Counted from the stretch's first letter, positions 47,388-57,172 are shown. The stretch is 64,000 nucleotides of DNA from Corynebacterium atrinae (GCF_030408455.1 NZ_CP046977.1:2542001-2606000), one strand, 5' to 3'. Made by a program: numbers and translations. Notes: generated by a model from the sequence alone, not told the origin.

Positions 47388-48395
47388 ATGAACCTGCGAT
47401 CCGCTCGATCAGCGACAGCCGTGCGCACCGGCCTCGTGGCGACTTTGTGCGCGGCCACCGCGATCGGGACCTTCAGCTATGTCACTGGCCACCCGGTCGG
47501 CGGTGACTCCACCCATGATGGTTCGATCAACGCCTCCGCCGACGATCCAGCATCGTTCACCACGGCCGATGTTGGTGCCTGCCTCACGTGGAATGTCTCC
47601 GACTCGGGGGAAGTGACCAACTTCGAGCAGACCCCATGCGATAGCGAGCACCGCTTCGAGGTCTCCGCCCGGGAAAACCTGGGCACTTATCCGTCCTCTG
47701 AGTTTGGCGATGAGGCGCCCCGCCCGGATCTCACCCGCCAAGCCCAGCTGCGCGAAGAACTGTGCCAAGCCCCGACGCTTCGCTTCCTCAACGGGCGTTT
47801 CGACCCGGTCGGCCGCTACTCCATCGCCCCGATTTTGCCGCCCGCCGCTGCGTGGGAGGCCGGGGATCGGACGATGTTGTGCGGGTTGCAGTCCACCGAT
47901 TCCTCGGGCATGCCCATGCTCACCGTCGGCAGTGCCTCCACGCAGGACCAGGCGCGGGTATCCAAGCCGGGGGAGTGCGTCTTGGTGGATAATTCCCATT
48001 CGCTGCGGACGGTCGATTGTTCTGAGGACCACAACTTGGAGATCACGCAGGTGGTTGACCTCACCGCACAGTTCCCCGAGGGTGTTCCTTCGGTGGAGGA
48101 CCAGGACCGCTACCTGTCCGGGGTGTGCACCCAGGCCGCCATGGACTACCTCGGCGGGGAAGAGCAGCTCTATCAATCCACCCTGCAGCCCTATTGGGGC
48201 ACCTTGGAGCAACCGTCGTGGATCGGTGGTTCCCGCTCGGTAAACTGCGCGCTCACCTTCGCCCGCGAGGACGGGGCCTTTGCCACCGTGACCGGTTCCG
48301 CAAAGGACGGCCGCGAAGCCCTCAAGGTGGACGGCCAGACCCCCGCCGCCCCGCCGGAGCGTGATCCTCTCCGAGACGCCGCTCGCACCCCGTGA
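47388..48395 (+). CDS. Exported protein with septum-formation-like domain
   Basis: A 335-residue protein with an N-terminal membrane anchor (TGLVATLCAATAIGTFSYVTG) and two copies of a cysteine-containing domain of the Septum_form type: VGACLTWNVSDSGEVTNFEQTPCDSEHRFEV, here given as GACLTWNVSD and TPCDSEHRFEV, and PGECVLVDNSHSLRTVDCSEDHNLEI, here GECVLVD and VDCSEDHNLEI. Paired cysteines suggest disulfides outside the cell. A role in division is only suggested by the family name. ATG 47388 has GGGAG just upstream; 47331 would add 19 unrelated residues. Confidence 0.8.
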   Translation: MNLRSARSATAVRTGLVATLCAATAIGTFSYVTGHPVGGDSTHDGSINASADDPASFTTADVGACLTWNVSDSGEVTNFEQTPCDSEHRFEVSARENLGTYPSSEFGDEAPRPDLTRQAQLREELCQAPTLRFLNGRFDPVGRYSIAPILPPAAAWEAGDRTMLCGLQSTDSSGMPMLTVGSASTQDQARVSKPGECVLVDNSHSLRTVDCSEDHNLEITQVVDLTAQFPEGVPSVEDQDRYLSGVCTQAAMDYLGGEEQLYQSTLQPYWGTLEQPSWIGGSRSVNCALTFAREDGAFATVTGSAKDGREALKVDGQTPAAPPERDPLRDAARTP

Positions 48396-48739
48396 TCGAG
48401 GTCTCTGATGCCTCCTTCGAGGAAATGGTCAATGACGCCATTGATCTCATCCCCGAGGAGTTCGCCCGCCACTTAGGCAACGTCGTCTTCCTCGTGCAGG
48501 AGTTCAACGAGGCCAACCCAGAGATCCTCGGTCTCTACGAGGGCGTGATGCTCACCGAGCGCACCTTCGACCACACCGGGTTCCTGCCCGACACGATCTC
48601 CATCTACAAGGGCGCGCTCCAGCGTTTCTGCGACACCGAAGAGCAACTGGCAGCGGAGATCAAGGTGACGGTGTTCCACGAGGTCGGGCACTACTTCGGG
48701 CTCGAGGAGCACGAGCTGCACGAACTCGGCTGGGGCTAA
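48392..48739 (+). CDS. Minimal zinc metallopeptidase family protein (Zincin_1/DUF1025)
   Basis: A 115-residue protein with the zinc motif HEVGHYFGLEEHEL, giving HExxH with a downstream Glu/His ligand. It is the compact actinobacterial zincin-like family of cytoplasmic metallopeptidases, whose natural substrates are unknown. GTG start overlaps the preceding stop by four bases (GTGA), so the two are translationally coupled. Confidence 0.88.
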   Translation: MIEVSDASFEEMVNDAIDLIPEEFARHLGNVVFLVQEFNEANPEILGLYEGVMLTERTFDHTGFLPDTISIYKGALQRFCDTEEQLAAEIKVTVFHEVGHYFGLEEHELHELGWG

Positions 48740-48759
48740 CTCAGGGCTAGCCCACAATC

Positions 48760-49422
48760 TCAGCCCGGCAGATCCCCATCCGCCCAGCGCAGAATGTCCC
48801 AGCTACCGAACTCCTTGCCCACCGGGTCAAGCACGATGAAGCGACAATTGCCCAGGTAGCTGGCGAAGGCGTAGTCGGGGTCGACGCCGGAGGCGTGGGC
48901 GGCAACAGTCCGGATCGCTGCCCCGTGGCTGACCACAAGGACGTCATCCTCCTGCCCATCGGCGAGGTTATCTTCGACCAAGCCTTCGAGCACCGGTTGG
49001 AAGCGATCGAGCACCTGACCGTAGGTTTCGCCACCGGGAGTAGCCGCGAATTCGTCGCCTCCCAGCCAGCCCCGCAGGGCCTGGTAGTAGTGCAGTTGGG
49101 ATTTTTCATCACTGCGCAGTTCGAGGTCTCCGGCGAAAATCTCGTGCACACCGGGGAGCACATCGATGCGTTGGCTCCCCTCCGGCAAGCCTGCGGCTTC
49201 CTCGTATGCCTGGACGGCGAGGACTGCGGTCTGTTGGGCGCGCAGGGCGACGGAGGAGGCGACCGTCGATAAGCGACTGTATTTTGCCAGTTCGAAGCCG
49301 ACTTCCCGGGCTTGGGCACGGCCTTTGGCCGTGAGTTCGGCGCCGGGCGGGCGGGTGTCCAGGCGACGATTGACGTTGCTGTGGGTCTGCCCGTGGCGCA
49401 AGAGGATGAGGCGTCCGGGCAT
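48760..49422 (-). CDS. Histidine phosphatase (phosphoglycerate mutase-like)
   Basis: A 220-residue branch-1 histidine phosphatase. The phospho-acceptor is in LLRHGQTHSN at residues 7-16, and the second catalytic His is in VVSHGAAIR. It is annotated gpm-like in corynebacteria but lacks features of true glycolytic mutase; it is more likely a cofactor-dependent phosphatase. ATG 49422 follows the pheA stop by one base; the longer open frame reads pheA out of frame. Confidence 0.88.
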   Translation of the reverse strand: MPGRLILLRHGQTHSNVNRRLDTRPPGAELTAKGRAQAREVGFELAKYSRLSTVASSVALRAQQTAVLAVQAYEEAAGLPEGSQRIDVLPGVHEIFAGDLELRSDEKSQLHYYQALRGWLGGDEFAATPGGETYGQVLDRFQPVLEGLVEDNLADGQEDDVLVVSHGAAIRTVAAHASGVDPDYAFASYLGNCRFIVLDPVGKEFGSWDILRWADGDLPG

Positions 49423-49423
49423 G

Positions 49424-50371
49424 CTAGGCGACCCCGCCTTCGAGACCTTCGCGCGCGGCCAGCACCCAATCGGTGGCGAGTTGCAGGCGGTTGAGGTTCG
49501 ATTCCAGCTCCTCGGGCCGGCCCTCCTCGCGCGGGATCGGCCACGATCCGAGGTAGGTGATGTCCTCCGCTCGGAGCCACAGGGCGCGGAGCGCTTCGGC
49601 GAGGGGGGCGTCGTCGATGTGGCCGATGAGGTCGACATAGAAGTGGTAGGTGCCGAATTCCTGGCGGGTGGGCCGCGACTCAATGCGGCTCATGTCGACG
49701 CCCCGCAGCGCGAACTCAGTGAGCGCGCCGACGAGGGTGCCAGGCTCGTTGGGGAGGGTGAACACGACCGTCGTGGAATCGTTGCCGGTGCGGGCGGTGG
49801 GGACGCCGCGGGCACCGACGACAACGAAGCGAGTGCGCGCTCCGGCCAGGTCAGCGACGTTCTCTGCCAAAACATCAAGCCCGAAGAGGGCGGCGGCACG
49901 GTCGGGGGCGGCAGCAGCATCGGCGCGCCCCTCCGCGACGGCCTCGGCGGCGGCCGCGTTAGAGGAGGCCGGGATGAAGCTCGCCCCGGGGATGTTCTCA
50001 GCCAGCCACTTGCGAACCTGCTGGTGGGCGACGGGGTGCGTGGCAAAAGTCCGCACGTCCTCCAACGCCATGCCGGGCCGCACCATGATGGAGAAGGCGA
50101 TCTCGAGTTCCAACTCGCGGTAGATCTGCACTCCCCCGTCCTCAACGAGGGCATCGAGCGTCGACGTCACCGAACCATCCACGGAGTTCTCGATCGCCAC
50201 GCAGGCGAAACTCGCTGCCCCGGTGCGCACCGCGTCGAGCGCCTCCCGCGGTGAACTCACTGGTAGTGGGGTGATGTCCGCCTCCCCGAAGGCCCCGGCC
50301 TCGGCGAAGCGCAGGAGCGCTGCCTCCGTAAAAGTTCCGGCGGGCCCGAGGTAAGCGACAGTGGTGGTCAT
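49424..50371 (-). CDS. pheA: Prephenate dehydratase
   Basis: A 315-residue monofunctional enzyme converting prephenate to phenylpyruvate in phenylalanine synthesis. The catalytic domain begins VAYLGPAGTFTE and contains the TRF motif (GARTRFVVVG) near residue 180. The C-terminal ACT domain has the phenylalanine-binding motifs, NEPGTLVGAL and IESRP, so feedback inhibition is expected. ATG 50371 is chosen because the family starts here; upstream codons are not homologous. Divergent from the amidase gene with 34 bases between starts. Confidence 0.96.
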   Translation of the reverse strand: MTTTVAYLGPAGTFTEAALLRFAEAGAFGEADITPLPVSSPREALDAVRTGAASFACVAIENSVDGSVTSTLDALVEDGGVQIYRELELEIAFSIMVRPGMALEDVRTFATHPVAHQQVRKWLAENIPGASFIPASSNAAAAEAVAEGRADAAAAPDRAAALFGLDVLAENVADLAGARTRFVVVGARGVPTARTGNDSTTVVFTLPNEPGTLVGALTEFALRGVDMSRIESRPTRQEFGTYHFYVDLIGHIDDAPLAEALRALWLRAEDITYLGSWPIPREEGRPEELESNLNRLQLATDWVLAAREGLEGGVA

Positions 50372-50405
50372 GACTGACAGCCTATCCAGTCGTAATGTGG
50401 TCGGC

Positions 50406-51638
50406 ATGGTTTCCTCCGTCCGCGCGACCGTCGCCGCGCTTCGTCGTGGTGAGCTCAGCGCCGTCTCCCAGGTGGAGAAGTTGGCGCGCCGCCTGGATGG
50501 CCTCACCCCCGCCGAGCACGGTTTCAGTCATGTGGACCTTGATGCCGCCTATTCGGCGGCCATGCTTATCGACGCCGTCCCTCCCGCACCCCGCAGCCGC
50601 CTCCACGGTCTACTCATGCCCATCAAAGACCTGTCGAACGTCGCCGGGATGCCCACCACCTCCGGGTCTGCCCGGCGCGCCCGCCTGGCACACCACAACG
50701 ACGTGTTCGTGGACGAACTGCTCGCGGAGGGGGTGGTCATCCCGGGGAAGAGTGCCGCGGCGGAGCTGGGGTTGACCATTTATACCGAACCGCCGGGGCT
50801 GCCCTTCCCAGATAATCCGCTGTGGCCTGGGCGGACCCCCGCTGGTTCTTCTGGTGGGGCGGCGGTGTTGGTGGCCCGGGGCATCCTGCCCGCTGCTCAT
50901 GCCTCGGATGGGGGTGGCTCGATTCGGGTGCCGGCTGCGGCCTGCGGGGTCGTGGGCTTCAAACCTTCCGCCCCGCAGTTGGCAGCGCAGGGCTTCATCA
51001 CGCGCACGGTTGACGATGCAGCGTTCTTGCATGGGTACCCCGGGGGCGTCGGTCCCCGACGGCGGATCGGGGTCTTGGCCGAGCCGCTATTCGCCGAGGC
51101 AGAGGTGGATGAGGTGATGCTGGCGGCGTTGGCGTCGGCTGCTTCCGAGTTGGCGGAGGCGGGACACGAGGTCGTGGCGGTGGACCCGTACCCGCAGGCG
51201 GCGGATACCTTTGCGGCCTTTCGCACCATCTTTACCTCCAAGCTCGCCGGGTTGCGCGGGCCCACCGAGGGCATTGTCGCCTGGCTGCGCGCTCATGGCC
51301 GCGCGGTGACCCGCTCCCAGTTCGCCGAGGCCACGGCACACGCGAGCGCGCTATCCGACCTGCTGGTGCGGACCTGGGACGTCGACGCCCTGCTCACCCC
51401 CATGACCACCACCGCCGCTCCCCCACCGATCGGCTACTTCGCGAGCCTCGACCCGGAGGAGAACTTCCTCGCCCAGACCCGCTGGTCGCCCTGGGGGTCA
51501 CTGTTCAACATGTCCGGGCGCGGGGCGATCTCGGTGCCGTGGGCTGTGGTCGGCGGACCTCCGGTGGGCGTGAACCTCGGGTCGATCACCCTCGACGACG
51601 CAGCCCTCCTCCAGCTGGCCACGGAGCTTGAACGATGA
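50406..51638 (+). CDS. Amidase signature family protein
   Basis: A 410-residue hydrolase of the amidase-signature family. The Ser-cisSer-Lys triad is K74 (MPIKDLSNVAG), S149 (TPAGSSGGAAV) and S172 (GGGSIRVPA). Substrate cannot be predicted; corynebacterial annotation calls it AmiC. ATG 50406 has no strong ribosome site; GTG 50361 would add 15 residues and overlap the pheA start. Its stop overlaps the CPBP gene start by four bases. Confidence 0.87.
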   Translation: MVSSVRATVAALRRGELSAVSQVEKLARRLDGLTPAEHGFSHVDLDAAYSAAMLIDAVPPAPRSRLHGLLMPIKDLSNVAGMPTTSGSARRARLAHHNDVFVDELLAEGVVIPGKSAAAELGLTIYTEPPGLPFPDNPLWPGRTPAGSSGGAAVLVARGILPAAHASDGGGSIRVPAAACGVVGFKPSAPQLAAQGFITRTVDDAAFLHGYPGGVGPRRRIGVLAEPLFAEAEVDEVMLAALASAASELAEAGHEVVAVDPYPQAADTFAAFRTIFTSKLAGLRGPTEGIVAWLRAHGRAVTRSQFAEATAHASALSDLLVRTWDVDALLTPMTTTAAPPPIGYFASLDPEENFLAQTRWSPWGSLFNMSGRGAISVPWAVVGGPPVGVNLGSITLDDAALLQLATELER

Positions 51639-52372
51639 CTACGCCACGCCTGCAAAGGGTGCGCCTGGAAATCCTCCTGGTCCTCGCCATCACCTTCGGC
51701 ATCTCCGGGCTGCGGGCCTCGCTCCGGCTCATCGATTCCCTCCTCAGCCCCACTCCCCTCAACGAGCAGCAAGTCACGCTCAACACCACCATGTCCTCGT
51801 CCGTGTGGATCGATCTGGGGCTGCAATTGTGTTCGGCCGGGGTGCTCGTCGCCTACGGGTGCCTCGCCCTCTTCCTCCTCGCCGGTGATGGGATCACGCT
51901 CCATCGCCCGCGCTGGAGCGACGTGGCCTGGGGCGCTGGGTTGGCGGCGATCATTGGGATTCCCGGCCTGGTTTTCTACGCCTCCGCCGTTCACCTCGGC
52001 CTCTCCCGGGTAGTGATCCCCACCACGTTGACGCACCCGTGGACGGAAGTGCCAGTGCAGTTGCTGAGGTCCGGGGCGAACGCCTTTGGCGAGGAAATCG
52101 TCGTCGTCTTCTACCTGCTCACCCGGCTGCGCGGCCTCGGCTGGGGTATGCCCGCCGCGCTCGCCGCCTCCAGCGTGCTGCGCGGCAGCTACCACCTCTA
52201 CCAGGGGGTATCCGCCGGCTTCGGCAATATCCTCATGGGCCTGCTCTACGGCTGGTTTTATTGGCGCACGGGGCGCGTGTGGCCCTTGGTCATCGCTCAC
52301 TTCCTCATCGATGCCTTCGCCTTCGTCGGCTACTCCTTCCTGGCCGGCAACCTCTCGTTCCTGGGACTGTGA
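51635..52372 (+). CDS. CPBP-family intramembrane metalloprotease (Abi/CAAX-like)
   Basis: A 245-residue protein with about seven membrane helices. The active-site residues are present: the Glu pair in NAFGEEIVVVF, a His in GSYHLYQG and a third motif His in AHFLIDAFAF. The usual EExxxR is EEIVVVF here, so the Arg is missing or shifted. Family members process proteins or protect against bacteriocins. Four-base overlap with the amidase gene. Confidence 0.8.
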   Translation: MTTPRLQRVRLEILLVLAITFGISGLRASLRLIDSLLSPTPLNEQQVTLNTTMSSSVWIDLGLQLCSAGVLVAYGCLALFLLAGDGITLHRPRWSDVAWGAGLAAIIGIPGLVFYASAVHLGLSRVVIPTTLTHPWTEVPVQLLRSGANAFGEEIVVVFYLLTRLRGLGWGMPAALAASSVLRGSYHLYQGVSAGFGNILMGLLYGWFYWRTGRVWPLVIAHFLIDAFAFVGYSFLAGNLSFLGL

Positions 52373-52389
52373 CAGGTAACCTCTTATCC

Positions 52390-53634
52390 ATGGATGAACG
52401 GGATTACCGAGACGACCGCAGGCCACCCCGCCCGCGATCTACCGACCCACGCGATTCGGGCGACATCGTCCGTGGGCGCGACGGCCGTCCCCTCGTCGAT
52501 CGTTTCGGCCGCCCCGTTCGCCGCCGTCCGGATGCTCGCAATGCTCCGCAGCGTCGCCCGCGTCGCGACGCCCCGCCTCCCGCAGCTGAGCCCACCCGCT
52601 ACGAATCGCCGCGGCAGTACATTCCCCCGCGTGAGGTTCCCCGTCGGCCCCAGCCTGTGCCATCAGCCCAGCCGGTGCCGCGATCCATTCGTCCCCAGCC
52701 GGCCGCGGTACCCCGCAAGCGTCGCCGCGCTCCCCGGCCGGGTGGGTGCCTCCGCTCGCTCGGCGGGCTGCTCGCCGTGGTGTTGGTGTTGGGCATATCG
52801 ATGCTCTTCTGGGTCGATTCCAAGCTCACCCGCGTCGAGGCAACCCCGTCCCCCCAGGTGGCCAACACCGCCGGAACGAACTGGCTGCTCGTGGGTTCCG
52901 ATTCCCGTCAGGGCATGAGCGAGGAGGACGTCGCCAGGCTGGGCACCGGCGGTGACATTGGCATCGGCCGCACCGACACCATCATGGTGCTGCACATCCC
53001 CAACGGCGGCCAGGCCCGACTCGTGTCGCTGCCCCGCGATAGCTACGTTTCCATCCCCGGATACGGCGAAGACAAGATCAACGCCGCCTTCACTTACGGC
53101 GGTCCGACCTTGTTGGCGTCCACGGTTGAACAGGCCACTGGCCTGCGCATTGACCACTACGCGGAGATCGGCATGGGCGGACTAGCCAACGTCGTCGACG
53201 CCATCGGCGGGGTCGAGCTGTGCCCCACCGAGCCCATCAATGATCCGCTGGCCAATCTCAATATCGTTGCGGGCTGCCAGAAGATGGACGGGCCCACCGC
53301 CTTGGGATACGTGCGCACCCGCGCCACGGCCATGGGTGACCTCGACCGGGTGGATCGCCAACGGGAGTTCTTCGGCGCCCTCATGACTGAGGCCACTCGC
53401 CCGTCGACGTTGCTCAACCCCTTCGAGTTCTTCCCGCTTGTGTCCAACACGGCCAACTCGTTCACCGTGGGCAAGGGCGACCACGCCTGGCACTTGGCGC
53501 GGGTCGCGTTGGCGATGCGCAGCGGCGTCACCACGGAAACCGTCCCCGTTGCCGGCTTCGCGGACTATGCCGTGGGCAACGTCGTCCTCTGGGATGACGC
53601 CGGCGCGCAGGCGCTGTGGAGCTCGATGAAGTAG
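52390..53634 (+). CDS. lcpB: LytR-CpsA-Psr family phosphotransferase (LcpB)
   Basis: A 414-residue membrane-anchored enzyme of the LCP family, which attaches arabinogalactan or other polymers to peptidoglycan. A basic, Pro/Arg-rich cytoplasmic tail of about 115 residues is followed by one membrane helix (LGGLLAVVLVLGISMLFWV) and the LCP domain with GSDSRQG, RTDTIMVLHI, LPRDSYVSIPGYGEDKIN and GYVRTRAT-DLDRVDRQ, containing the Asp and Arg residues that bind the polyprenyl pyrophosphate. Position matches lcpB of C. glutamicum. ATG 52390 begins MDERDYRDD; longer frames read the CPBP gene. Confidence 0.92.
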   Translation: MDERDYRDDRRPPRPRSTDPRDSGDIVRGRDGRPLVDRFGRPVRRRPDARNAPQRRPRRDAPPPAAEPTRYESPRQYIPPREVPRRPQPVPSAQPVPRSIRPQPAAVPRKRRRAPRPGGCLRSLGGLLAVVLVLGISMLFWVDSKLTRVEATPSPQVANTAGTNWLLVGSDSRQGMSEEDVARLGTGGDIGIGRTDTIMVLHIPNGGQARLVSLPRDSYVSIPGYGEDKINAAFTYGGPTLLASTVEQATGLRIDHYAEIGMGGLANVVDAIGGVELCPTEPINDPLANLNIVAGCQKMDGPTALGYVRTRATAMGDLDRVDRQREFFGALMTEATRPSTLLNPFEFFPLVSNTANSFTVGKGDHAWHLARVALAMRSGVTTETVPVAGFADYAVGNVVLWDDAGAQALWSSMK

Positions 53635-53638
53635 CCCG

Positions 53639-54553
53639 CTAGCGGATGGTCACCTGGCGGGACTTGATGTTCTGCAACTGCTTGCGCTCATCGGCGCTGA
53701 GCTGGGAATCATTATCCAGTTCGGCGTCGACGGCCTTGGACACGCGCTGCAGTTCCTCGTCGTATTCCAGGTGAGTGACCACCGGGTCAAGGTCGAAGAC
53801 CGGCACGACGATGCCGTGCGTGCGGAACACACCGGCGAACTTCGTTCCCTCGCCGAGGTTGAGCTCACCGCGGGCGGCGATGCGGGCCAGGGCGCTGAGC
53901 AGGGCATCCTCGTTGTCCACCGGGCGGACCCACCGGATGTGGGCCTTGCCGCTGCCCGGATCAACCCACCAGACGGCACCGGGGATCTCGACGTTGATGC
54001 GGTACGATTCGACCACGGCGTCATTCGCGGCCTGCATGCCCTGCGCCGTCGCCGCATCCAGCTGGGTGCCTTCCGGAATCCACCAATTGAAGTCCTGGTG
54101 TTCGGTAATCTCCAGCTCGGCGTCGGCGGGAATGAGCTCGCTCAGCGCCGGCTCGGTGCCGTCCGCCTGACCGTTGTCCAGCGTCTGACCCGGCGTGGCA
54201 TCCTTCACCCACGCCAGGGCCTTGGCCAGGTCACGGCCAGGGTTGGCGCTGCGGATCGGCAGCTGCAAGGCGACGAAGGCCTCGCCGGAATCGCGCACCA
54301 GTGCTGCTCCGCCGCCGGGCAGCACCGTCGCCACGTACACGTCCCGGTCGATGCCGGTGACATCAAGCTTGGCGACGGCCGAGGGCACAAACTCCTGCAA
54401 AGCCACCAGGTCAGCCTCTGCCGCCAGCCCACCGTAGGGGCGGGGATCGCGGTCCAGGGCAGCGCGCTCGGCGACGCGAGCTGCCAACTTCGCTTGTCGA
54501 CGGCTCATGCCTTCCGGCAGGACTTCAGCATTCTTCTTATTCTTCTTGGCCAT
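53639..54553 (-). CDS. DUF5926-family protein
   Basis: A 304-residue cytoplasmic protein of unknown function, with a very basic Lys-rich N-terminus (MAKKNKKNAEV, RRQAKLAARV). The body alternates acidic and hydrophobic stretches (VAKLDVTGIDRDVYVATVL, FNWWIPEGTQLDAATAQG, split). The family occurs only in actinobacteria, next to glpQ2 in Corynebacterium. It converges on lcpB with four bases between stops and follows glpQ2 by 21 bases. Confidence 0.7.
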   Translation of the reverse strand: MAKKNKKNAEVLPEGMSRRQAKLAARVAERAALDRDPRPYGGLAAEADLVALQEFVPSAVAKLDVTGIDRDVYVATVLPGGGAALVRDSGEAFVALQLPIRSANPGRDLAKALAWVKDATPGQTLDNGQADGTEPALSELIPADAELEITEHQDFNWWIPEGTQLDAATAQGMQAANDAVVESYRINVEIPGAVWWVDPGSGKAHIRWVRPVDNEDALLSALARIAARGELNLGEGTKFAGVFRTHGIVVPVFDLDPVVTHLEYDEELQRVSKAVDAELDNDSQLSADERKQLQNIKSRQVTIR

Positions 54554-54574
54554 GGCGTCCAAGATACCTGGGCG

Positions 54575-55300
54575 CTAGGACTGGCTCGGACCCAACACCC
54601 GCAGGGCCAATTCCGGCTCATCCGTCGCGATCATGTCGACGCCCGCGTCGCGGGCCCACAGCATGTCCTTGGGGTCATTGACCGTCCACACGTACGTCGG
54701 CAGGCCCCGCTTCCCGATGAGCTCCGGTCGGCTCCGTGCCCGCGCGAGAGACAAGCCGAGGCCGGTCGGGGTACCGGGATGAGTATCGATGGGGTTGAGC
54801 CAACGCTCGATCTTGCGGCGCAGGTGAAAACGATCGACCTGCGGGGCGATCTGTTTCATCCGGACCACCGCGGACGCGGCGAAGGAAATGATGTGGATGC
54901 GGGGGTCGTCGACAAGCCCGCGGTGCCGCAGGCACTGCACGACCTGCTCCTCCAGCATGCGCCCGTAGCGCATCGGGTGCTTGGTTTCGATGTAGATGTG
55001 CTTGTCGTCGTGCTCGGTGACCATGTCCAGCAAGTCGCCGAGAGTGAGCACTTCCTGGGGGTCGAGGGCGGTGCCGAAGTTGAAGTCCCGCAAGCGGGAG
55101 AGCGTGAGCGCGGAGACGCGCCCGGAACCATCGGCGACGCGGTCGATGATGGGATCGTGGATGACCACGACCTCGCCGTCGAGAGTCAATCGCACATCGC
55201 ATTCGACGCCGTGAATTGGCAGGGCCAGGGCGGCCTCGAAGGCGCGCCGGGTCAGTTCGGGATAACGCGCGGAATAGCCGCGGTGAGCAATGATCTTCAT
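54575..55300 (-). CDS. glpQ2: Glycerophosphodiester phosphodiesterase
   Basis: A 241-residue GDPD-family enzyme that hydrolyses glycerophosphodiesters to glycerol 3-phosphate and an alcohol. The catalytic His pair is in KIIAHRGYSARYPEL at the start and in HGVECDVRLTLDGEVVVIHDP (given in parts: GVECDVRL, VVIHDP). A Glu in YIETKHP is the metal ligand. No signal peptide, so cytoplasmic. Follows pyk2 by five bases. Confidence 0.93.
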   Translation of the reverse strand: MKIIAHRGYSARYPELTRRAFEAALALPIHGVECDVRLTLDGEVVVIHDPIIDRVADGSGRVSALTLSRLRDFNFGTALDPQEVLTLGDLLDMVTEHDDKHIYIETKHPMRYGRMLEEQVVQCLRHRGLVDDPRIHIISFAASAVVRMKQIAPQVDRFHLRRKIERWLNPIDTHPGTPTGLGLSLARARSRPELIGKRGLPTYVWTVNDPKDMLWARDAGVDMIATDEPELALRVLGPSQS

Positions 55301-55305
55301 GGCAT

Positions 55306-57156
55306 TTAAGACCAGCTGCCGATTCGGCGCAGCAGCTGGCGATTTTTGCGCTGGGAGCGGCCCAGCTTGGCGGATAGGACGTTGAGAACCCGAATGGCAT
55401 CGGTGATGTGCGGGCCCTTGTTCAGCATGACAGCCTCGCTGCGCAGGGCGTACGCGGCGTCGGTGATCTCCGCCCGGGAGGGCAGGCCGGACTTGGCCAG
55501 ATTCTCCAGGACTTGGGTGGCCATGATGGTGGGCACGTGCGCGGCCTCCGCCATCTGCGCAATGAGGCGGGGCACCTCAGCCATCCGGTCAAAGCCCAGC
55601 TCCACGGCTAGATCGCCGCGAGCGATCATGATGCCTAGGTTGGCGTGCCGCAGGCCCTCCAGCAGGATGAGGGCGAGGTTTTCAAAGGCCGGGATGGTCT
55701 CGATCTTGAGCACGATGCCGAGGTTGCGCACCCGCTCCGGGTCCTCGGACTCCTCCGCGATGCCTTCCAGGGTTTCCAGGAGGAAAGCCACGTCCGCCGG
55801 GTTGCGAATGAAAGAAACATTGGCGATGTCCCCGTGATGCGCCACAAACCTCAACGCCTCGATATCTTCCGGGCTCAGGCTAGGCAGGGGCAAGTCCGTG
55901 TCGGGCAGGTTGATGCCCTTATAGGCAGCAAGATTGGTGCCGTTGGCACCGGCGTAGTCGATGTCGAGGATGACCTCAGTGAACCCCTCGGCGGTGACTC
56001 GCTTGTCTGTTGCGACCGCGCCAATCGAGCCATCATCGAACAACACCCGCTGGCCGACTTCGATGGCGGTGACCGCCTCCGCGAGGGTGCAGCTGATCCG
56101 CGGTGTCCAGCCCGGCGCGGGCGCCGCCGGGGTCGGATCATCGGTGAGGATGAGGCGATCGCCGACGTACAGCCGCAACTTCTGCTCCGTGGCCGGGATG
56201 CCGCTGACGCGGGCCTTGCGCCAGTCGTGCTGCAAGAGAGTCGAGTTGGAAATGTAGGCATTGCGCTGGCCCTCGGCGAGGGCAGCGCCGTCCGCCAGCG
56301 TGGTGACGGTGAAGGTGCGCTTGGCATCGCGATTATCCACCAGCGTGATCTTGCTGCCCACCTCTAAAGCTTGGAACCACTCCTCGTCCACCTGGACCGG
56401 CAACGCCGGACGGCCGGCAAGGAAGGGCATCTGCGGGACAGGCGAGCCGGTGGGGGTGATCCACAGTTTCGCCGGAGTAGTCACCAACCCGGTCTCGGTG
56501 CGGGTGACGCGCGCGCGTCCCACCTCAGGTCCGGGGACGATGGCACCGGTGCGGACCTTCGGACCCGCGAGATCCATGGCGACCCTGACGGGGCGACCTG
56601 CCTCGCTGGCTGCGACGCGGACATTGGCGATCATCTGCTCCCATGCTTCTGGGCCATCGTGAGCACAATTGATGCGAGCGAGCTCCATGCCCGCGTCGAC
56701 GAATCCGCGGACGAGCTCCAGGTCGGTGGCCGCCTCCGTCGGGAGCGTAACCATGATGCGGGAACTCGTCTCCTCCAACGTCTCACCCAACAGAGTGTCC
56801 GCGTGCTGCTCCAAAATGTCATCCGCCCGCGCGAACGCAGTGCCCACCTCGGAGGACGTGTACTTCAACTCCTCTCCGGCATAAGCCGAAAGGACATTGC
56901 GGGCAGCCTGGAGGCGCGGCAGGACAGAAGGTTCCGTCGTGGTCAAACGAGTCGCCCCCACCGACGACAATCCACCCTGGATAGGACGAATATCATGCTG
57001 CCGCAGGGCCGCATAGTGCACCAGGTTGAGCGCACCATCCCGATGCGTGTCTGCGACCCGGGCAATCGCCTCTTCGTGGATCTTCGCGTCCTCATTGAGG
57101 TCGACGATGAGCTTGTCGACCTTGGTGATCAATTCCTGCAGCCTGGACTCGTCCAC
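55306..57156 (-). CDS. pyk2: Pyruvate-kinase-like protein with N-terminal extension (Pyk2 type)
   Basis: A 616-residue protein with an N-terminal region of about 145 residues not found in classical pyruvate kinase, then the barrel with its B domain. Motifs are partly conserved: DLAGPKVRTG, FDDGSIGAVA, LKIETIPAFENL, IARGDLAVELG, ATQVLENLAKSGLPSRAE. The signature MLSGETA is MLNKGPHI, and the C-terminal allosteric domain is absent. Pyk2 of C. glutamicum has the same layout. Catalytic activity is uncertain. Two inverted repeats lie in its 5' region. Confidence 0.88.
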   Translation of the reverse strand: MDESRLQELITKVDKLIVDLNEDAKIHEEAIARVADTHRDGALNLVHYAALRQHDIRPIQGGLSSVGATRLTTTEPSVLPRLQAARNVLSAYAGEELKYTSSEVGTAFARADDILEQHADTLLGETLEETSSRIMVTLPTEAATDLELVRGFVDAGMELARINCAHDGPEAWEQMIANVRVAASEAGRPVRVAMDLAGPKVRTGAIVPGPEVGRARVTRTETGLVTTPAKLWITPTGSPVPQMPFLAGRPALPVQVDEEWFQALEVGSKITLVDNRDAKRTFTVTTLADGAALAEGQRNAYISNSTLLQHDWRKARVSGIPATEQKLRLYVGDRLILTDDPTPAAPAPGWTPRISCTLAEAVTAIEVGQRVLFDDGSIGAVATDKRVTAEGFTEVILDIDYAGANGTNLAAYKGINLPDTDLPLPSLSPEDIEALRFVAHHGDIANVSFIRNPADVAFLLETLEGIAEESEDPERVRNLGIVLKIETIPAFENLALILLEGLRHANLGIMIARGDLAVELGFDRMAEVPRLIAQMAEAAHVPTIMATQVLENLAKSGLPSRAEITDAAYALRSEAVMLNKGPHITDAIRVLNVLSAKLGRSQRKNRQLLRRIGSWS

Positions 57157-57172
57157 GTGCCTCGTCTCCCTC